Assembly (NCBI RefSeq): GCF_039521925.1
Contig: NZ_BAAACY010000022.1
Span: forward strand, 6,352 to 70,351
Direction: 5' to 3'
Length of the DNA stretch: 64,000 nucleotides
Origin: Virgibacillus salarius
GTDB lineage: Bacteria > Bacillota > Bacilli > Bacillales > Amphibacillaceae
Position numbers and translations under genes: made by a program. The notes beneath the pieces are model-generated. The model did not search any database, was not told the DNA's origin, and worked only from the letters and a program-made list of their open reading frames with translations. Shown one piece after another: positions 17,647 to 26,283 of the stretch (position 1 is the stretch's first letter; every line of letters begins with the position of its first letter).

Positions 17647-18590
17647 GATTTATTCTCCTTTAACAAAAGATATATAAAGTAAATACCACCAATAAAGTTA
17701 ATGATGACACTAATAGTTGTTTGGAAAGTAAATACTTTCTCCACAATAAATTGACCACCTAGTAATGCGATAATGCTAATTAGCATCGAACCAATAAGAA
17801 TGTAAAAATGACGGAACGTTTTTAAAAACTCATAAGCTAAGTTTACGACGAGCAACCCAAGAAACGTCATGGGTCCAACTAGTGCTGTTGCCATGGAAAT
17901 AAATATGGCAACAATGATTAGTAAATGTTTAACAACACGATTATAGGGCACACCTAAATTAATTGCATTATCCTTCCCTAACCCCAATACATCTAAATAT
18001 TTATAATACCGCATTAAATAAATAATAAGCAGTACAAATATCACAATGGAGATATAAACAAGATTGGTATTTACGTTGTTAATACTTGCAAACATACGAT
18101 CCTGTGCTACCATAAATTCATTTGGATCGATCAGAACTTGCATAAAGGAAGTGATACTGCTAAAGAACGTTCCCAATATCATACCAACGAGCAAGAGAAA
18201 ATAGATATTGTTGCTTTCTCCTTTAAAAAGTACTTGGTAGAGTAATAAAGAGAAAACAACCATTCCTCCAATTGACACGAGGTAGTTAACATTACTATTC
18301 ATCATTATTAATGAATTGGAACCTATGGTAAAAATAATTAACGTTTGGATAAGTAAGTACAGTGAATCCAGTCCTAATACACTTGGTGTCAAGATGCGAT
18401 TATTTGTTATGGTCATAAAGATGGTTGTTGCAAAAGCAATTGCACCACCTGTAAGTAATATAGCAACTACTTTCATAATTCGCCTTGGTAGGATATAGCC
18501 AATATTTCCACTTAGATCATAAAAGATATAGAGCATTGTTAATAAAACAGCAATTATGGCTAGTACGAGTGTTTTCTTTTTATATCCCAT
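17640..18590 (-). CDS. yclO: Petrobactin ABC transporter permease
   Basis: FecCD-type inner-membrane permease, 316 residues, with about nine to ten hydrophobic helices. The coupling region reads LGVPYNRVVKHLLIIVA, then GPMTFLGLLVVNLAYEF. The ATG at 18590 (MGYKKKTLV) was chosen because AGGAG lies 8 nt upstream. An earlier in-frame start at 18629 would run deep into yclN. It overlaps yclN by 11 nt. Confidence 0.9.
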   Translation of the reverse strand: MGYKKKTLVLAIIAVLLTMLYIFYDLSGNIGYILPRRIMKVVAILLTGGAIAFATTIFMTITNNRILTPSVLGLDSLYLLIQTLIIFTIGSNSLIMMNSNVNYLVSIGGMVVFSLLLYQVLFKGESNNIYFLLLVGMILGTFFSSITSFMQVLIDPNEFMVAQDRMFASINNVNTNLVYISIVIFVLLIIYLMRYYKYLDVLGLGKDNAINLGVPYNRVVKHLLIIVAIFISMATALVGPMTFLGLLVVNLAYEFLKTFRHFYILIGSMLISIIALLGGQFIVEKVFTFQTTISVIINFIGGIYFIYLLLKENKSW

Positions 18591-19533
18591 ATTTTTTTCT
18601 CCTAAACAGCAGATAGATAAATAACCCACTACCTATCACGCCAACGGTTAAGCTAATTGGTATTTCATATGGATATATAATTACTCTGCCAATAATATCA
18701 CATATAAGAACGAATAAAGCCCCTAATAATGCTGTATGTACCAAGCTCTTCTTTAAATGATCACCTTGATAGATGGTTACGATATTCGGAATAATCAAAC
18801 CAAGGAATGGAATCACACCTACCGCCAAGACTACGGATGCAGTAACTAAGGCTACTATAATTAGACCTAAATTAACTACTTGTCGATAATTTAAACCCAA
18901 GTTTTTGGAGAAGTCCTCACCCATTCCAGCAATGGTAAATTTATTGGCATAAAAAAAAGCCAATAGCAGGATCGGAATGCTAACATACATTAACTCGTAG
19001 TTTCCACTCATAATCATAGAAAAATCGCCCTGCATCCATGACGATATATTTTGAATTAAATCATACTTGTATGCGATGAAAGTGGACATGGAGCTAATGA
19101 TATTTCCAAACATCAGTCCAATAAGCGGAATGAATATGGCATCTTTAAATTTTATCTTTTCCAGTATCTTCATAAATGCAAATGTACCTAAAAGCGCAAA
19201 TGCGAATGATACAAGCATTTTTTGAAATGGATTGGCAGCTGTAAATACAACCATGGAAACGAGGATACCAAGCCTTGCTGCATCTAATGTACCAGCAGTT
19301 GTAGGTGAAACAAATTTGTTTCTACTTAACTGTTGCATAATTAGTCCGCATATGCTCATGCTCATTCCAGCTATTAATATACTAATAAGTCTTGGAACTC
19401 TTGATACCATTAATACTTTTGCCTGATCCTCTGATAATCCAAATATATCTAATGGAGATATATCAGAAACACCAATAAATAAAGATACAAAGGAAAGTAG
19501 TATAAGTGCTAGTACTAAGTAACGTATTTTCAT
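18580..19533 (-). CDS. yclN: Petrobactin ABC transporter permease
   Basis: First gene of the siderophore operon, a FecCD permease of 317 residues. The family motif region VSRVPRLISILIAGMSMSI near the N-terminus and VGVIPFLGLIIPNIV near the C-terminus are clear. The gene order N-O-P-Q matches B. subtilis. It lies just downstream of a near-consensus Fur box, so expression is predicted under iron limitation. Confidence 0.92.
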   Translation of the reverse strand: MKIRYLVLALILLSFVSLFIGVSDISPLDIFGLSEDQAKVLMVSRVPRLISILIAGMSMSICGLIMQQLSRNKFVSPTTAGTLDAARLGILVSMVVFTAANPFQKMLVSFAFALLGTFAFMKILEKIKFKDAIFIPLIGLMFGNIISSMSTFIAYKYDLIQNISSWMQGDFSMIMSGNYELMYVSIPILLLAFFYANKFTIAGMGEDFSKNLGLNYRQVVNLGLIIVALVTASVVLAVGVIPFLGLIIPNIVTIYQGDHLKKSLVHTALLGALFVLICDIIGRVIIYPYEIPISLTVGVIGSGLFIYLLFRRKKYGI

Positions 19534-19589
19534 AGACTGACCTTCTCTTCCAACTTTCCTATATTAATAATTATTCTTACTTTTGAATT

Positions 19590-19619
19590 GTTCTAATTAA
19601 TAATGATATTCATTATCAA
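19590..19619 (-). promoter_or_regulatory. Fur box overlapping the yclNOPQ promoter
   Basis: AATAATGATATTCATTATC (19599-19617) matches the 19-bp Fur consensus at 17 positions. On the minus strand a plausible -35 TTGATA (19619-19614) and -10 TAGAAC (19595-19590), with an 18-nt spacer, straddle it. Fur-Fe binding would therefore block polymerase. Confidence 0.85.
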
Positions 19620-19790
19620 TTAGATTCTTCTATAAGTATAACAGATTTCCCCTTCACGTCAATAAAAAAAGGCTTTCGTTTATATTTTATTCACAAATAA
19701 GCCAAAAGAATGAAGCGCTTTCTTATATATGTGGGAAAGTACATTTTTTATTTAAAAATCTTCGCGTGCTATAGTATGGAGAATGTGATA

Positions 19791-19827
19791 AAAGGATTAT
19801 TAAGAAGGAACTTCTCAATAATCCTTT
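19791..19827 (-). terminator. Terminator of the DsbA-family gene
   Basis: Near-perfect stem AAAGGATTATT-AGAAG / CTTCT-AATAATCCTTT with a 3-nt loop, ten nt past the stop at 19837 on the minus strand. The T-tail is short (TTTTATC). Confidence 0.75.
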
Positions 19828-19836
19828 GAGAACGGC

Positions 19837-20553
19837 TTATTCTGTCTCGCAGCCTTCGTCTGTGCAATAGGTCGTTTTTGAGGATTTAGGGTTTAGTGAT
19901 TTTAATTTGCTTTCTTGTTGCTCTTCTTCCCATACTTGTTCAAGTACTTCCGCAAATACTTCCTGTGGCTGTGCTCCTGAAAGGGCGTACTTTTCATTAA
20001 ACACAAAAAAGGGTACACCCTGCACACCAATTTGTCGGGCTTGTTCCTCATCTGCGCGCACATGAATCGCGTAATCATCTACTTTAAGCAACGTTGTAAC
20101 CGCATTTTCATCCAAGCCCACGTCAATCGCAAGCGCAATTAATGTTTCATAATCACTAATTAACTTTGACTCTGTAAAGTAAGCATGCATCAAGCGTTCT
20201 GCCATTTCTATACCTTTTCCTTGTTGTTCCGCATATTTTGCAATACGATGAGCGTCAAAAGTATTGGTATGTTGCATCGTATCAAAATGATAGGTTAAAC
20301 CAACCTCAGCCGCTTGCTTTCCAACACTCTCATTCATTTGCTTCGCTTGTTCTATCGACATTCCTTTTTTTTCTGATAGATATTCATGAATTGATTTATT
20401 AGGAGTTGCTTCGGTATTTGGATCCAGTTCATAGCTTTTAAACTCAAGTATTATTTGATTTTCATGTGGAAAAGTTTTCATTGCATTTTCTAGTCTTCTT
20501 TTTCCAATATAACAAAAAGGGCATACAAAATCCGACCAAACTTCGATTTTCAT
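19837..20553 (-). CDS. DsbA-family (FrnE-like) oxidoreductase
   Basis: Thioredoxin-fold protein of 238 residues, beginning MKIEVWSDFVCPFCYIGKRR with a CPFC redox motif at about 12-15. The helical insertion and the cis-Pro segment QIGVQGVPFFVFNEKYALSGAQ place it in the FrnE/2-hydroxychromene-carboxylate-isomerase-like DsbA branch. No signal peptide is present, so it is cytoplasmic. Relatives are linked to disulfide or redox-stress handling; the substrate is unknown. It is monocistronic. Confidence 0.88.
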   Translation of the reverse strand: MKIEVWSDFVCPFCYIGKRRLENAMKTFPHENQIILEFKSYELDPNTEATPNKSIHEYLSEKKGMSIEQAKQMNESVGKQAAEVGLTYHFDTMQHTNTFDAHRIAKYAEQQGKGIEMAERLMHAYFTESKLISDYETLIALAIDVGLDENAVTTLLKVDDYAIHVRADEEQARQIGVQGVPFFVFNEKYALSGAQPQEVFAEVLEQVWEEEQQESKLKSLNPKSSKTTYCTDEGCETE

Positions 20554-20636
20554 AACTACACCTCATTTCTCCTTACATTGTAGCATAGCTATTCTAAAGG
20601 AATGAAGAATTGTGCTTGTTTCGTAGCAGCTATGTC

Positions 20637-21506
20637 TTAATGTTTAGGTGAAGAGTGATCTGTATCTACATATCTTCCCTGATTTGGAACAGCGATGTCT
20701 TCAAAATAATCAACAAGCTTTTGTAATCCTTTTGTTAGTTTTTCACCTTCCATAGCGACACCATGTCCAGGTATAACAACTTGTGGATCAAGCGCTGCTA
20801 GTTTCTCAACAGATGCTTGTGCAGCTTTCCAATCCGTCGTAAAGTACTTAGGTGGACCACTCACCTCTGCTGTTTGCATAAATACACGAGAGAAAGATTC
20901 CTGACGAACTGTAATGAATGCATCACCAGAAAATAAAAGGGAATCACTTTCACGAAAATAGGATACATGCCCAGGCGAATGTCCTGGCGTGTGAATCCAT
21001 CTCCAACCATCTAAATAGGGAACTTGATGATTATCAGGTAAGGGCTGAACTACATCTCCTAAGTCAATTGGCTCATTTGGATATAACGAAGATATCTTGG
21101 CTAATATTCCACTATCAACCGTTGTGTCTGGTTCCGGATAACTTTTTTCGCCACGTAAAAAAGGTAATTCGTTTGCATGTGTATAAATAGGTACCTCCCA
21201 CTCTTCTGCTAAATCTGCTAGCCCTCCTACATGATCAAAATGCCCATGTGTTAAAAGGATTGCTTTTGGTTTACTTCCCTTACCAAAGCGATCAACTACA
21301 ACGGATTTTATCTCAGGAGCTGCATTGGGTAATCCTGCATCTATAAGCACCCATTCTCCCTTATCGGGATATCCGATAAAACCAATATTAACTATTTGAT
21401 CTGTATAGTAATAAACATCACTTTTTACTTGAATACCACCACCACTTGTAATAGATGTCATCGGAATGAATTTATGATGTTCCTTTTGATGAAAATCTTG
21501 ATCCAT
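20637..21506 (-). CDS. MBL-fold metallo-hydrolase
   Basis: Metallo-beta-lactamase superfamily hydrolase, 289 residues, cytoplasmic. The zinc motif THGHFDHVGG (His 87, His 89, Asp 91, His 92) is followed by TPGHSPGHVSYF, the bridging Asp in LLFSGDAF and a late His in VIPGHGVAM. This is the general glyoxalase-II/lactonase-like layout, and the substrate cannot be read from the sequence. The ATG at 21506 is preceded by AAAGGAG. Confidence 0.88.
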   Translation of the reverse strand: MDQDFHQKEHHKFIPMTSITSGGGIQVKSDVYYYTDQIVNIGFIGYPDKGEWVLIDAGLPNAAPEIKSVVVDRFGKGSKPKAILLTHGHFDHVGGLADLAEEWEVPIYTHANELPFLRGEKSYPEPDTTVDSGILAKISSLYPNEPIDLGDVVQPLPDNHQVPYLDGWRWIHTPGHSPGHVSYFRESDSLLFSGDAFITVRQESFSRVFMQTAEVSGPPKYFTTDWKAAQASVEKLAALDPQVVIPGHGVAMEGEKLTKGLQKLVDYFEDIAVPNQGRYVDTDHSSPKH

Positions 21507-21596
21507 CTAAACACGACTCCTTTGCTAATTAATAAGAATAGTATTTAACATATCTAGAAACTTCATGCAGGAGTTACATGTTTTTTGACTAAGCAA

Positions 21597-22158
21597 TAAG
21601 AAAAACGGAGCAAAATTCGCTCAGTCCTTATCACTAAATGCTCAGATTTACGCTTCCTCTAGTAGCTATTATGGAATAATAGCTACTGCTTGACCACCAC
21701 TCCGGCTGCCCACTTCCCTTTCCGTGGGGTTTGTCCTTCAGCTAACTTTTTTAGCAAAACCCGCTCAAAAAAGTGGATCTTCAGGTCAAACATTTCCCAC
21801 AGGAGTTGAAGTGGCCGGCCTTCGCTATTATCAGGCTCTACAACGCTAGCATGAAGTAACACAGCTACTTTTATACTCACGGATAGCGATTTTTACTTTA
21901 CCCATTGTAAAAAAGTCAACCTATTACTTATGACAAGAATTGGTGCACATTCTCATAGCGGAGACGAATTACGTAGACTCCTGCGGGAATAGCGCGAGCC
22001 GAAAATCCACTTTGCAACGTGTTCTTCTTTGCAAAGTTAGTTGAGGCCGTGTCCGCGGAAAGCGAAGTAATTCGTCGGAGCATTGCCAATATACATCAAA
22101 CATTTCAAAATAACTACTTGGCTTAACGCAGTCATTGCACTGATTTTATACTTTCTTA
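21597..22158. repeat. Repeat family A copy 1 (full length)
   Basis: About 560 bp beginning TAAGAAAAACGGAGCAAAA and ending TTTATACTTTCTTA, with short inverted ends (TAAGAAA / TTTCTTA). It contains the Bacillaceae core with a near-perfect palindrome, GACGAATTAC...GTAATTCGTC, at about 21960-22080. Copies at 36063 (internally deleted), 43781 and 63920. An open frame at 21683-21880 is not conserved as a protein. It directly abuts repeat B copy 1. Confidence 0.85.
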
Positions 22159-22162
22159 TCTT

Positions 22163-22360
22163 TGAACAAAAGCGCAAGCGCCCGATTAGGACTGGAGCGA
22201 TTCAACGGAGATAAAAGAATCATGGTATGCTTGCGAGCCGATAATGACTTATCGTAAGATGATTCGTGAAATCGACCAGTTTGTGGGCGCTGGGGCTGGA
22301 CGCGGCTCAACTCGCCCATTTTTATCCACATGGGCTAATTTTATAATTCCTAGACTAAAA
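22163..22360 (-). repeat. Repeat family B copy 1
   Basis: Minus-strand orientation: begins AGTCTAGGAATTATAAAAT at the T-tract of the fni terminator and ends GGGCGCTTGCGCTTTTGTTC beside repeat A. It is one of four B copies that start just after a terminator (others at 36363, 39759 and 55449). Confidence 0.8.
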
Positions 22361-22391
22361 TAAAAACAGCTAAAACCTAATGGCTTAGCTG
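22357..22391 (-). terminator. Terminator of fni
   Basis: Stem CAGCTAA-CC / GG-TTAGCTG (22367-22391) overlaps the fni stop codon and is followed on the minus strand by TTTTTATTTT. Repeat B begins within this T-rich tail. Confidence 0.75.
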
Positions 22392-23440
22392 CTTTCATCA
22401 AGCAAGGATTTCCCCATAATCGTTAGACGTTTTGTATTTTTTAACTCGTTTAAAGAAGTAACACCAATTCCAAACATCACCATTTTCAATTCCAATTCGA
22501 TTTGTTCCATTGTTTGCATTACAGATTCCACTGATTCTGTTGCAGTTTGCAATAATTGCCTAGCAAATCCAATCACATCGGCTCCAATCGTAATTGCTTT
22601 TGCTGCGTCTACGCCTGTTTTCATACCACCACTTGCTACGAGTGGTATGTTCGGTAGCTTACTTTTTACGGACACAATACAATCCTTTGTAGGTATTCCC
22701 CAGTTATTAAATGCTTCTGCTGCAGCCTTCTTAAGTGAATCTTGAGATCTTAGCTTTTCGACTTGACTCCATGATGTGCCACCAGCTCCAGCTACATCAA
22801 TGTACGAAATCCCTGCATCGTATAGTCGCTTAGCTACCGTACCATCTATCCCAAATCCTACTTCTTTCGCTCCAACTGGAACGTCTAGACGCTCACATAT
22901 CTTCTCGATTTTCGGCAATAGTTCATTGAAATTCAGATCCCCTTCATCTTGTACTGCTTCCTGTAAGCTATTTAAATGCAGAACGAGAGAATCCGCCTCC
23001 GTCAAATCTACAATTCGTTGTGCTTCTTCGACACCATACCCATAATTTAATTGAACAGCACCTAAATTAGCAATTAATGGAACAGTTGGTGCTTGCTTAC
23101 GTATTAAAAAAGAATCCTTATGCGAGTCACTTTCCAATAGTGCCCTTGTAGATCCAAGTGCCACCGCCCATCTTTTTTCTTCCGCTGCTAATGCTAAGTT
23201 TTGATTAATTTGTGCTGCTAGCTCAGACCCTCCAGTCATTGAACTTACTAAGAATGGGGCCTGCAGTGATTTATGTAAAAACGTAGTAGTTGTCTCGATA
23301 GAATCAAAATTAATTTCTGGAAGTGCATTATGTATAAATGAAATTCCCTCTAACCCTGTTGATTTATTGATGCCTTCTACATTTTCGGTTAAACAAAGTC
23401 GAATATGCTCTGTCTTTCTACGGTTAATTCCTTCTTCCAT
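22385..23440 (-). CDS. fni: Type 2 isopentenyl-diphosphate delta-isomerase
   Basis: FMN- and NADPH-dependent enzyme interconverting IPP and DMAPP for isoprenoid synthesis. It is a TIM barrel of 351 residues. The N-terminal RRKTEHIRLCL, flavin-site SSMTGGSELAAQIN, GANLGAVQL-like IANLGAVQLNYGYG, KEVGFGID and C-terminal VASGGMKTGVDAAKAI are typical. The ATG at 23440 follows GGAGG with 8-nt spacing; the 18 extra codons of the longer frame are not family-like. The stop lies in its own terminator stem. Confidence 0.94.
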   Translation of the reverse strand: MEEGINRRKTEHIRLCLTENVEGINKSTGLEGISFIHNALPEINFDSIETTTTFLHKSLQAPFLVSSMTGGSELAAQINQNLALAAEEKRWAVALGSTRALLESDSHKDSFLIRKQAPTVPLIANLGAVQLNYGYGVEEAQRIVDLTEADSLVLHLNSLQEAVQDEGDLNFNELLPKIEKICERLDVPVGAKEVGFGIDGTVAKRLYDAGISYIDVAGAGGTSWSQVEKLRSQDSLKKAAAEAFNNWGIPTKDCIVSVKSKLPNIPLVASGGMKTGVDAAKAITIGADVIGFARQLLQTATESVESVMQTMEQIELELKMVMFGIGVTSLNELKNTKRLTIMGKSLLDESS

Positions 23441-23611
23441 TTTATAGACCTCCAATTTTAGACCTCCATCCATATCATAACATACCTTGACCAATTGTTC
23501 GTATTGTAATGATCTTTCTTTAATAATTTTGCAGACTCAGCTAATCGCTTATTCTGAGTGGTTAATTCCAAATACGAGGCTCATGAAGAAATGCTTTCTT
23601 CCAAAAATATA

Positions 23612-23640
23612 TTGACAGCGATTGCATTACAGTTTACATT
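23612..23640 (+). promoter_or_regulatory. glpT promoter with overlapping cre site
   Basis: TTGACA (23612-23617), a 17-nt spacer and TACATT (23635-23640). TGACAGCGATTGCA (23613-23626) matches the CcpA cre consensus TGNAANCGNTNNCA except for one base and covers the -35. Glucose repression of G3P uptake is predicted. Confidence 0.75.
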
Positions 23641-23662
23641 AAATTAATAAGTTAATATATGG

Positions 23663-23738
23663 GTCGGAGATAATGGAGAGACAGCTTTATTCCTCTTTTC
23701 TTTTATAGAAGAGGCGTTTAAGCATGTCTTTTTTTTTC
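23663..23738 (+). terminator. glpT leader: Leader terminator, probable GlpP antitermination target
   Basis: AGACA-CTT-CCTCTT-type stem closing with AAGAGG-AAG-TGTCT and nine T residues, about 40 nt after the -10 box and 350 nt before glpT. In B. subtilis, glp operons are controlled by GlpP antitermination at such leader terminators. The purine-rich GGAGATAATGGAGAG stretch just before it is a candidate protein-binding site by inference. Confidence 0.75.
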
Positions 23739-24092
23739 GTAATTTACACCCATGCCTATTGGAATCAATTTCATAAGTGCTTATCCGAACAATCTATAAA
23801 AAGGGAAGCTTCAACCAGGGGAGGAATATTAGCGATTTTATTCGGGTAAATTTAAAATAACTCGTGATTGAAAGATGCTGATTTCATCGATTGTAACATA
23901 TGGTGGTGACTCTACAGGAAGAGTGCTCAGATGAGACTTAATTGGCATGAATCGATGAGATGACTCACGGTAAGCGTGTGCCTGTAGATGAAATTTACTG
24001 TATTCACTATTCACATTCAAGATCACTCGGATTAGGCTACCATTATAAACTTGACTCATTTAACTTAAATATAGGGAAAGAAGGGAGAACAA

Positions 24093-25454
24093 ATGTTCAA
24101 ATTTTTAAAGCCTGCACCTCATAAAGAAAGGATGCCAGAAGAAAAAATCGACTCTTCCTATAAAAAGCTTCGGTTGCAAGTATTTTTAGGAATATTTATT
24201 GGCTATGCAGGATATTATTTAATTCGTAAAAACTTTTCGCTTGCGATACCTTATTTAACAGAGGAAGGCTTTACCAAAGGGGAATTAGGGATTGCTTTAG
24301 CAGCAATTTCCATTGCTTATGGTGTAAGTAAGTTTGTGATGGGGACTGTATCAGATCGCAGTAATGCTAGATATTTCCTCACCATTGGACTCATATTATC
24401 AGCTATTATCAACTTACTAATTGGCTTCGTGCCATTCTTTACTTCAACAGTGACTATCATGTTTATAATGCTATTTTTAAATGGATGGGCACAAGGTATG
24501 GGGTGGCCACCTTCCGGAAGAATATTAGTACACTGGTTTAGCGTTAGTGAAAGAGGCACGAAAACCTCGATTTGGAATGTAGCACACAACGTTGGTGGCG
24601 GGTTAATGGCACCACTAGCGATAGCAGGTGTATCCATTTGCACTACTTATTTTGGTGCTGTGTTTGTCGGCTACGAAGGAATATTTATTCTACCAGCTCT
24701 TGTTGCAATCGTGGTTGCTATCATTGCGTTCTTGTTAATGAGAGATACGCCACAATCCGTCGGTTTACCACCGATCGAGGAGTACCGTAATGATTATCAA
24801 AGCAAGGATAAAAAAACATATGAAACAGAACTAACTACAAAAGAAATATTGTTTAAATATGTTTTAAATAATAAATGGGTATGGACAATTGCATTAGCAA
24901 ATGTGTTTGTATACTTTGTGCGCTATGGTGTACTTGACTGGGCACCGACGTATTTAAGTGAAGAAAAATCCTTTAATATGGAAGAATCTAGTTTAGCCTA
25001 TTTCTTATACGAGTGGGCTGGAATACCTGGGACATTATTATGTGGATATATTTCCGATAAGGTATTTAAAGGGCGTCGTGGTCCTGCAGGTGTCATCTTC
25101 ATGGTAGGAGTTCTACTCTCTGTTGTTGTTTATTGGCTTAATCCAGCAGGAAACCCTTTAATTGACAACTTAGCACTTATAGCAATAGGTTTCCTTATAT
25201 ATGGACCGGTTATGCTTATCGGCTTACAAGCATTAGACTTTGTACCAAAGAAAGCTGCCGGAACCGCTGCTGGCCTAACAGGTTTGTTTGGCTATCTTGG
25301 TGGTGCTGTAATGGCAAATGCACTTATGGGATTTATTGTACAACATGCAGGCTGGAATGCAGGTTTCCTTTTATTAACTGGTTCTTGCATATTAGCCATT
25401 CTATTATTTACGTTAACTTGGAATGTTCGCGGACAAGAAGTAGTTAAGCATTAA
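24093..25454 (+). CDS. glpT: Glycerol-3-phosphate transporter GlpT
   Basis: Organophosphate:phosphate antiporter of the major facilitator superfamily, 453 residues, twelve helices. The N-terminal FKPAPH, YAGYYLIRKNFSLAIPYL, GMGWPPSGR, SIWNVAHNVGGG and LPPIEEYRNDY are near-identical to B. subtilis GlpT as I recall it, distinguishing it from hexose-phosphate relatives. The ATG follows GAAGGGAG. It has no glpQ partner here. A 350-nt leader with a terminator implies glycerol-3-phosphate induction plus catabolite repression. Confidence 0.95.
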   Translation: MFKFLKPAPHKERMPEEKIDSSYKKLRLQVFLGIFIGYAGYYLIRKNFSLAIPYLTEEGFTKGELGIALAAISIAYGVSKFVMGTVSDRSNARYFLTIGLILSAIINLLIGFVPFFTSTVTIMFIMLFLNGWAQGMGWPPSGRILVHWFSVSERGTKTSIWNVAHNVGGGLMAPLAIAGVSICTTYFGAVFVGYEGIFILPALVAIVVAIIAFLLMRDTPQSVGLPPIEEYRNDYQSKDKKTYETELTTKEILFKYVLNNKWVWTIALANVFVYFVRYGVLDWAPTYLSEEKSFNMEESSLAYFLYEWAGIPGTLLCGYISDKVFKGRRGPAGVIFMVGVLLSVVVYWLNPAGNPLIDNLALIAIGFLIYGPVMLIGLQALDFVPKKAAGTAAGLTGLFGYLGGAVMANALMGFIVQHAGWNAGFLLLTGSCILAILLFTLTWNVRGQEVVKH

Positions 25455-25465
25455 TAATAAATTAT

Positions 25466-25514
25466 AGGGAGTTCCAAAAGCTATGGAAAATGGCTAAAGG
25501 GCTCCCCTTTTTAT
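25466..25514 (+). terminator. Terminator after glpT
   Basis: AGGGAG pairs with CTCCC across a mostly unpaired middle and is followed by TTTTTATAT, 12 nt past the glpT stop. The stem is short. Confidence 0.6.
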
Positions 25515-25656
25515 ATATCTAAAGTTCAAATGAAACAATCCTTTGTCAAACGCTAGAACAGGACACCTATAGCTGATTTATTTTACCTAATGTGACCATC
25601 CTTGTATCGTGTAAATATAGTGGAACAACAGGAACCTAAAAAAATATAATATCGTG

Positions 25657-26199
25657 CTAAACGTGAGAACTAGACTTCTTTGGAAATAATGTATAACTAA
25701 AGCTAATAACAAAATCAATCAGCAATATTAGTGACCAGAGACGAAAGGTTTCAAATAACGCATTTGTCTGTTCCGGATTATTTATATATAAAATGATACC
25801 TCCTAAAAATACACTCCCTATGCACCAAGCTAACAAATGACGATACCAACCAACTCGTTCGCTTTTAGCGAATTCCTTTCCATACTTTTTCTTTTTAGAC
25901 GGCTTCTCACCATCAGCAAACCGATAGGCAAATTGTTGATCCGCCCATTTGATCATACTATGACCATAGCCTATGCTTACACCAATATAAATAGCAGCAA
26001 TACCGTGAACTGTTGTGGCAATTGCCCCGTTTTTCAAATCAATTACTGTTGCCATTAACAAGATAAAGTCAACAACTGGAGTAAGGATAAGTAATATAGC
26101 CCCAAGCCGTCTCTTTTTAAATACATATCTTGCGATTAAACCAGCTAAAACAAATATCCAAAAACCGATCTCACAAGCAATAATTAACCAACCAATCAA
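25657..26199 (-). CDS. Conserved integral membrane protein, function unknown
   Basis: 180 residues with about five hydrophobic helices and a basic cytoplasmic loop (GEKPSKKKKYGKE, about 100-112). Similar proteins occur in Bacillaceae (YmcC-like, from memory); no function is known to me. The TTG at 26199 was chosen because AGAGG lies 7 nt upstream; the GTG at 26208 would overlap that site. It is transcribed divergently from a TetR regulator across a palindromic region, so it is a likely regulatory target. Confidence 0.7.
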   Translation of the reverse strand: MIGWLIIACEIGFWIFVLAGLIARYVFKKRRLGAILLILTPVVDFILLMATVIDLKNGAIATTVHGIAAIYIGVSIGYGHSMIKWADQQFAYRFADGEKPSKKKKYGKEFAKSERVGWYRHLLAWCIGSVFLGGIILYINNPEQTNALFETFRLWSLILLIDFVISFSYTLFPKKSSSHV

Positions 26200-26225
26200 A
26201 GAATCCACCTCTTTTTAGTACAATC

Positions 26226-26263
26226 GTATTAATTAAATTATACGTTACTTATTTAAATAATAC
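26226..26263. promoter_or_regulatory. Candidate TetR operator (inverted repeat)
   Basis: GTATTAATTAAAT (26226-26238) and ATTTAAATAATAC (26251-26263) are inverted repeats matching at 12 of 13 positions, separated by 12 nt. They lie between the divergent membrane-protein and TetR genes, where an autoregulatory operator is expected. Confidence 0.55.
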
Positions 26264-26271
26264 AACTGTGT

Positions 26272-26277
26272 TATAAT
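26272..26277 (+). promoter_or_regulatory. -10 box giving a probably leaderless TetR mRNA
   Basis: A perfect TATAAT ends 6 nt before the ATG at 26284, so transcription should begin at about the start codon itself. No Shine-Dalgarno sequence precedes the ATG and no upstream in-frame alternative exists. Confidence 0.6.
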
Positions 26278-26283
26278 AATGAC

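Noticed and set aside
21683..21880. 65-codon frame in repeat A1 and its 71-codon counterpart at 43852-44067
   Set aside because: The differences I can see between the two copies change amino acids, there is no ribosome binding site, and the frame lies in a non-coding repeat.
22146..22331. Minus-strand frame across repeat B copy 1, and a similar one at 36239-36424
   Set aside because: Composed of repeat sequence with no ribosome site and not consistent between copies.
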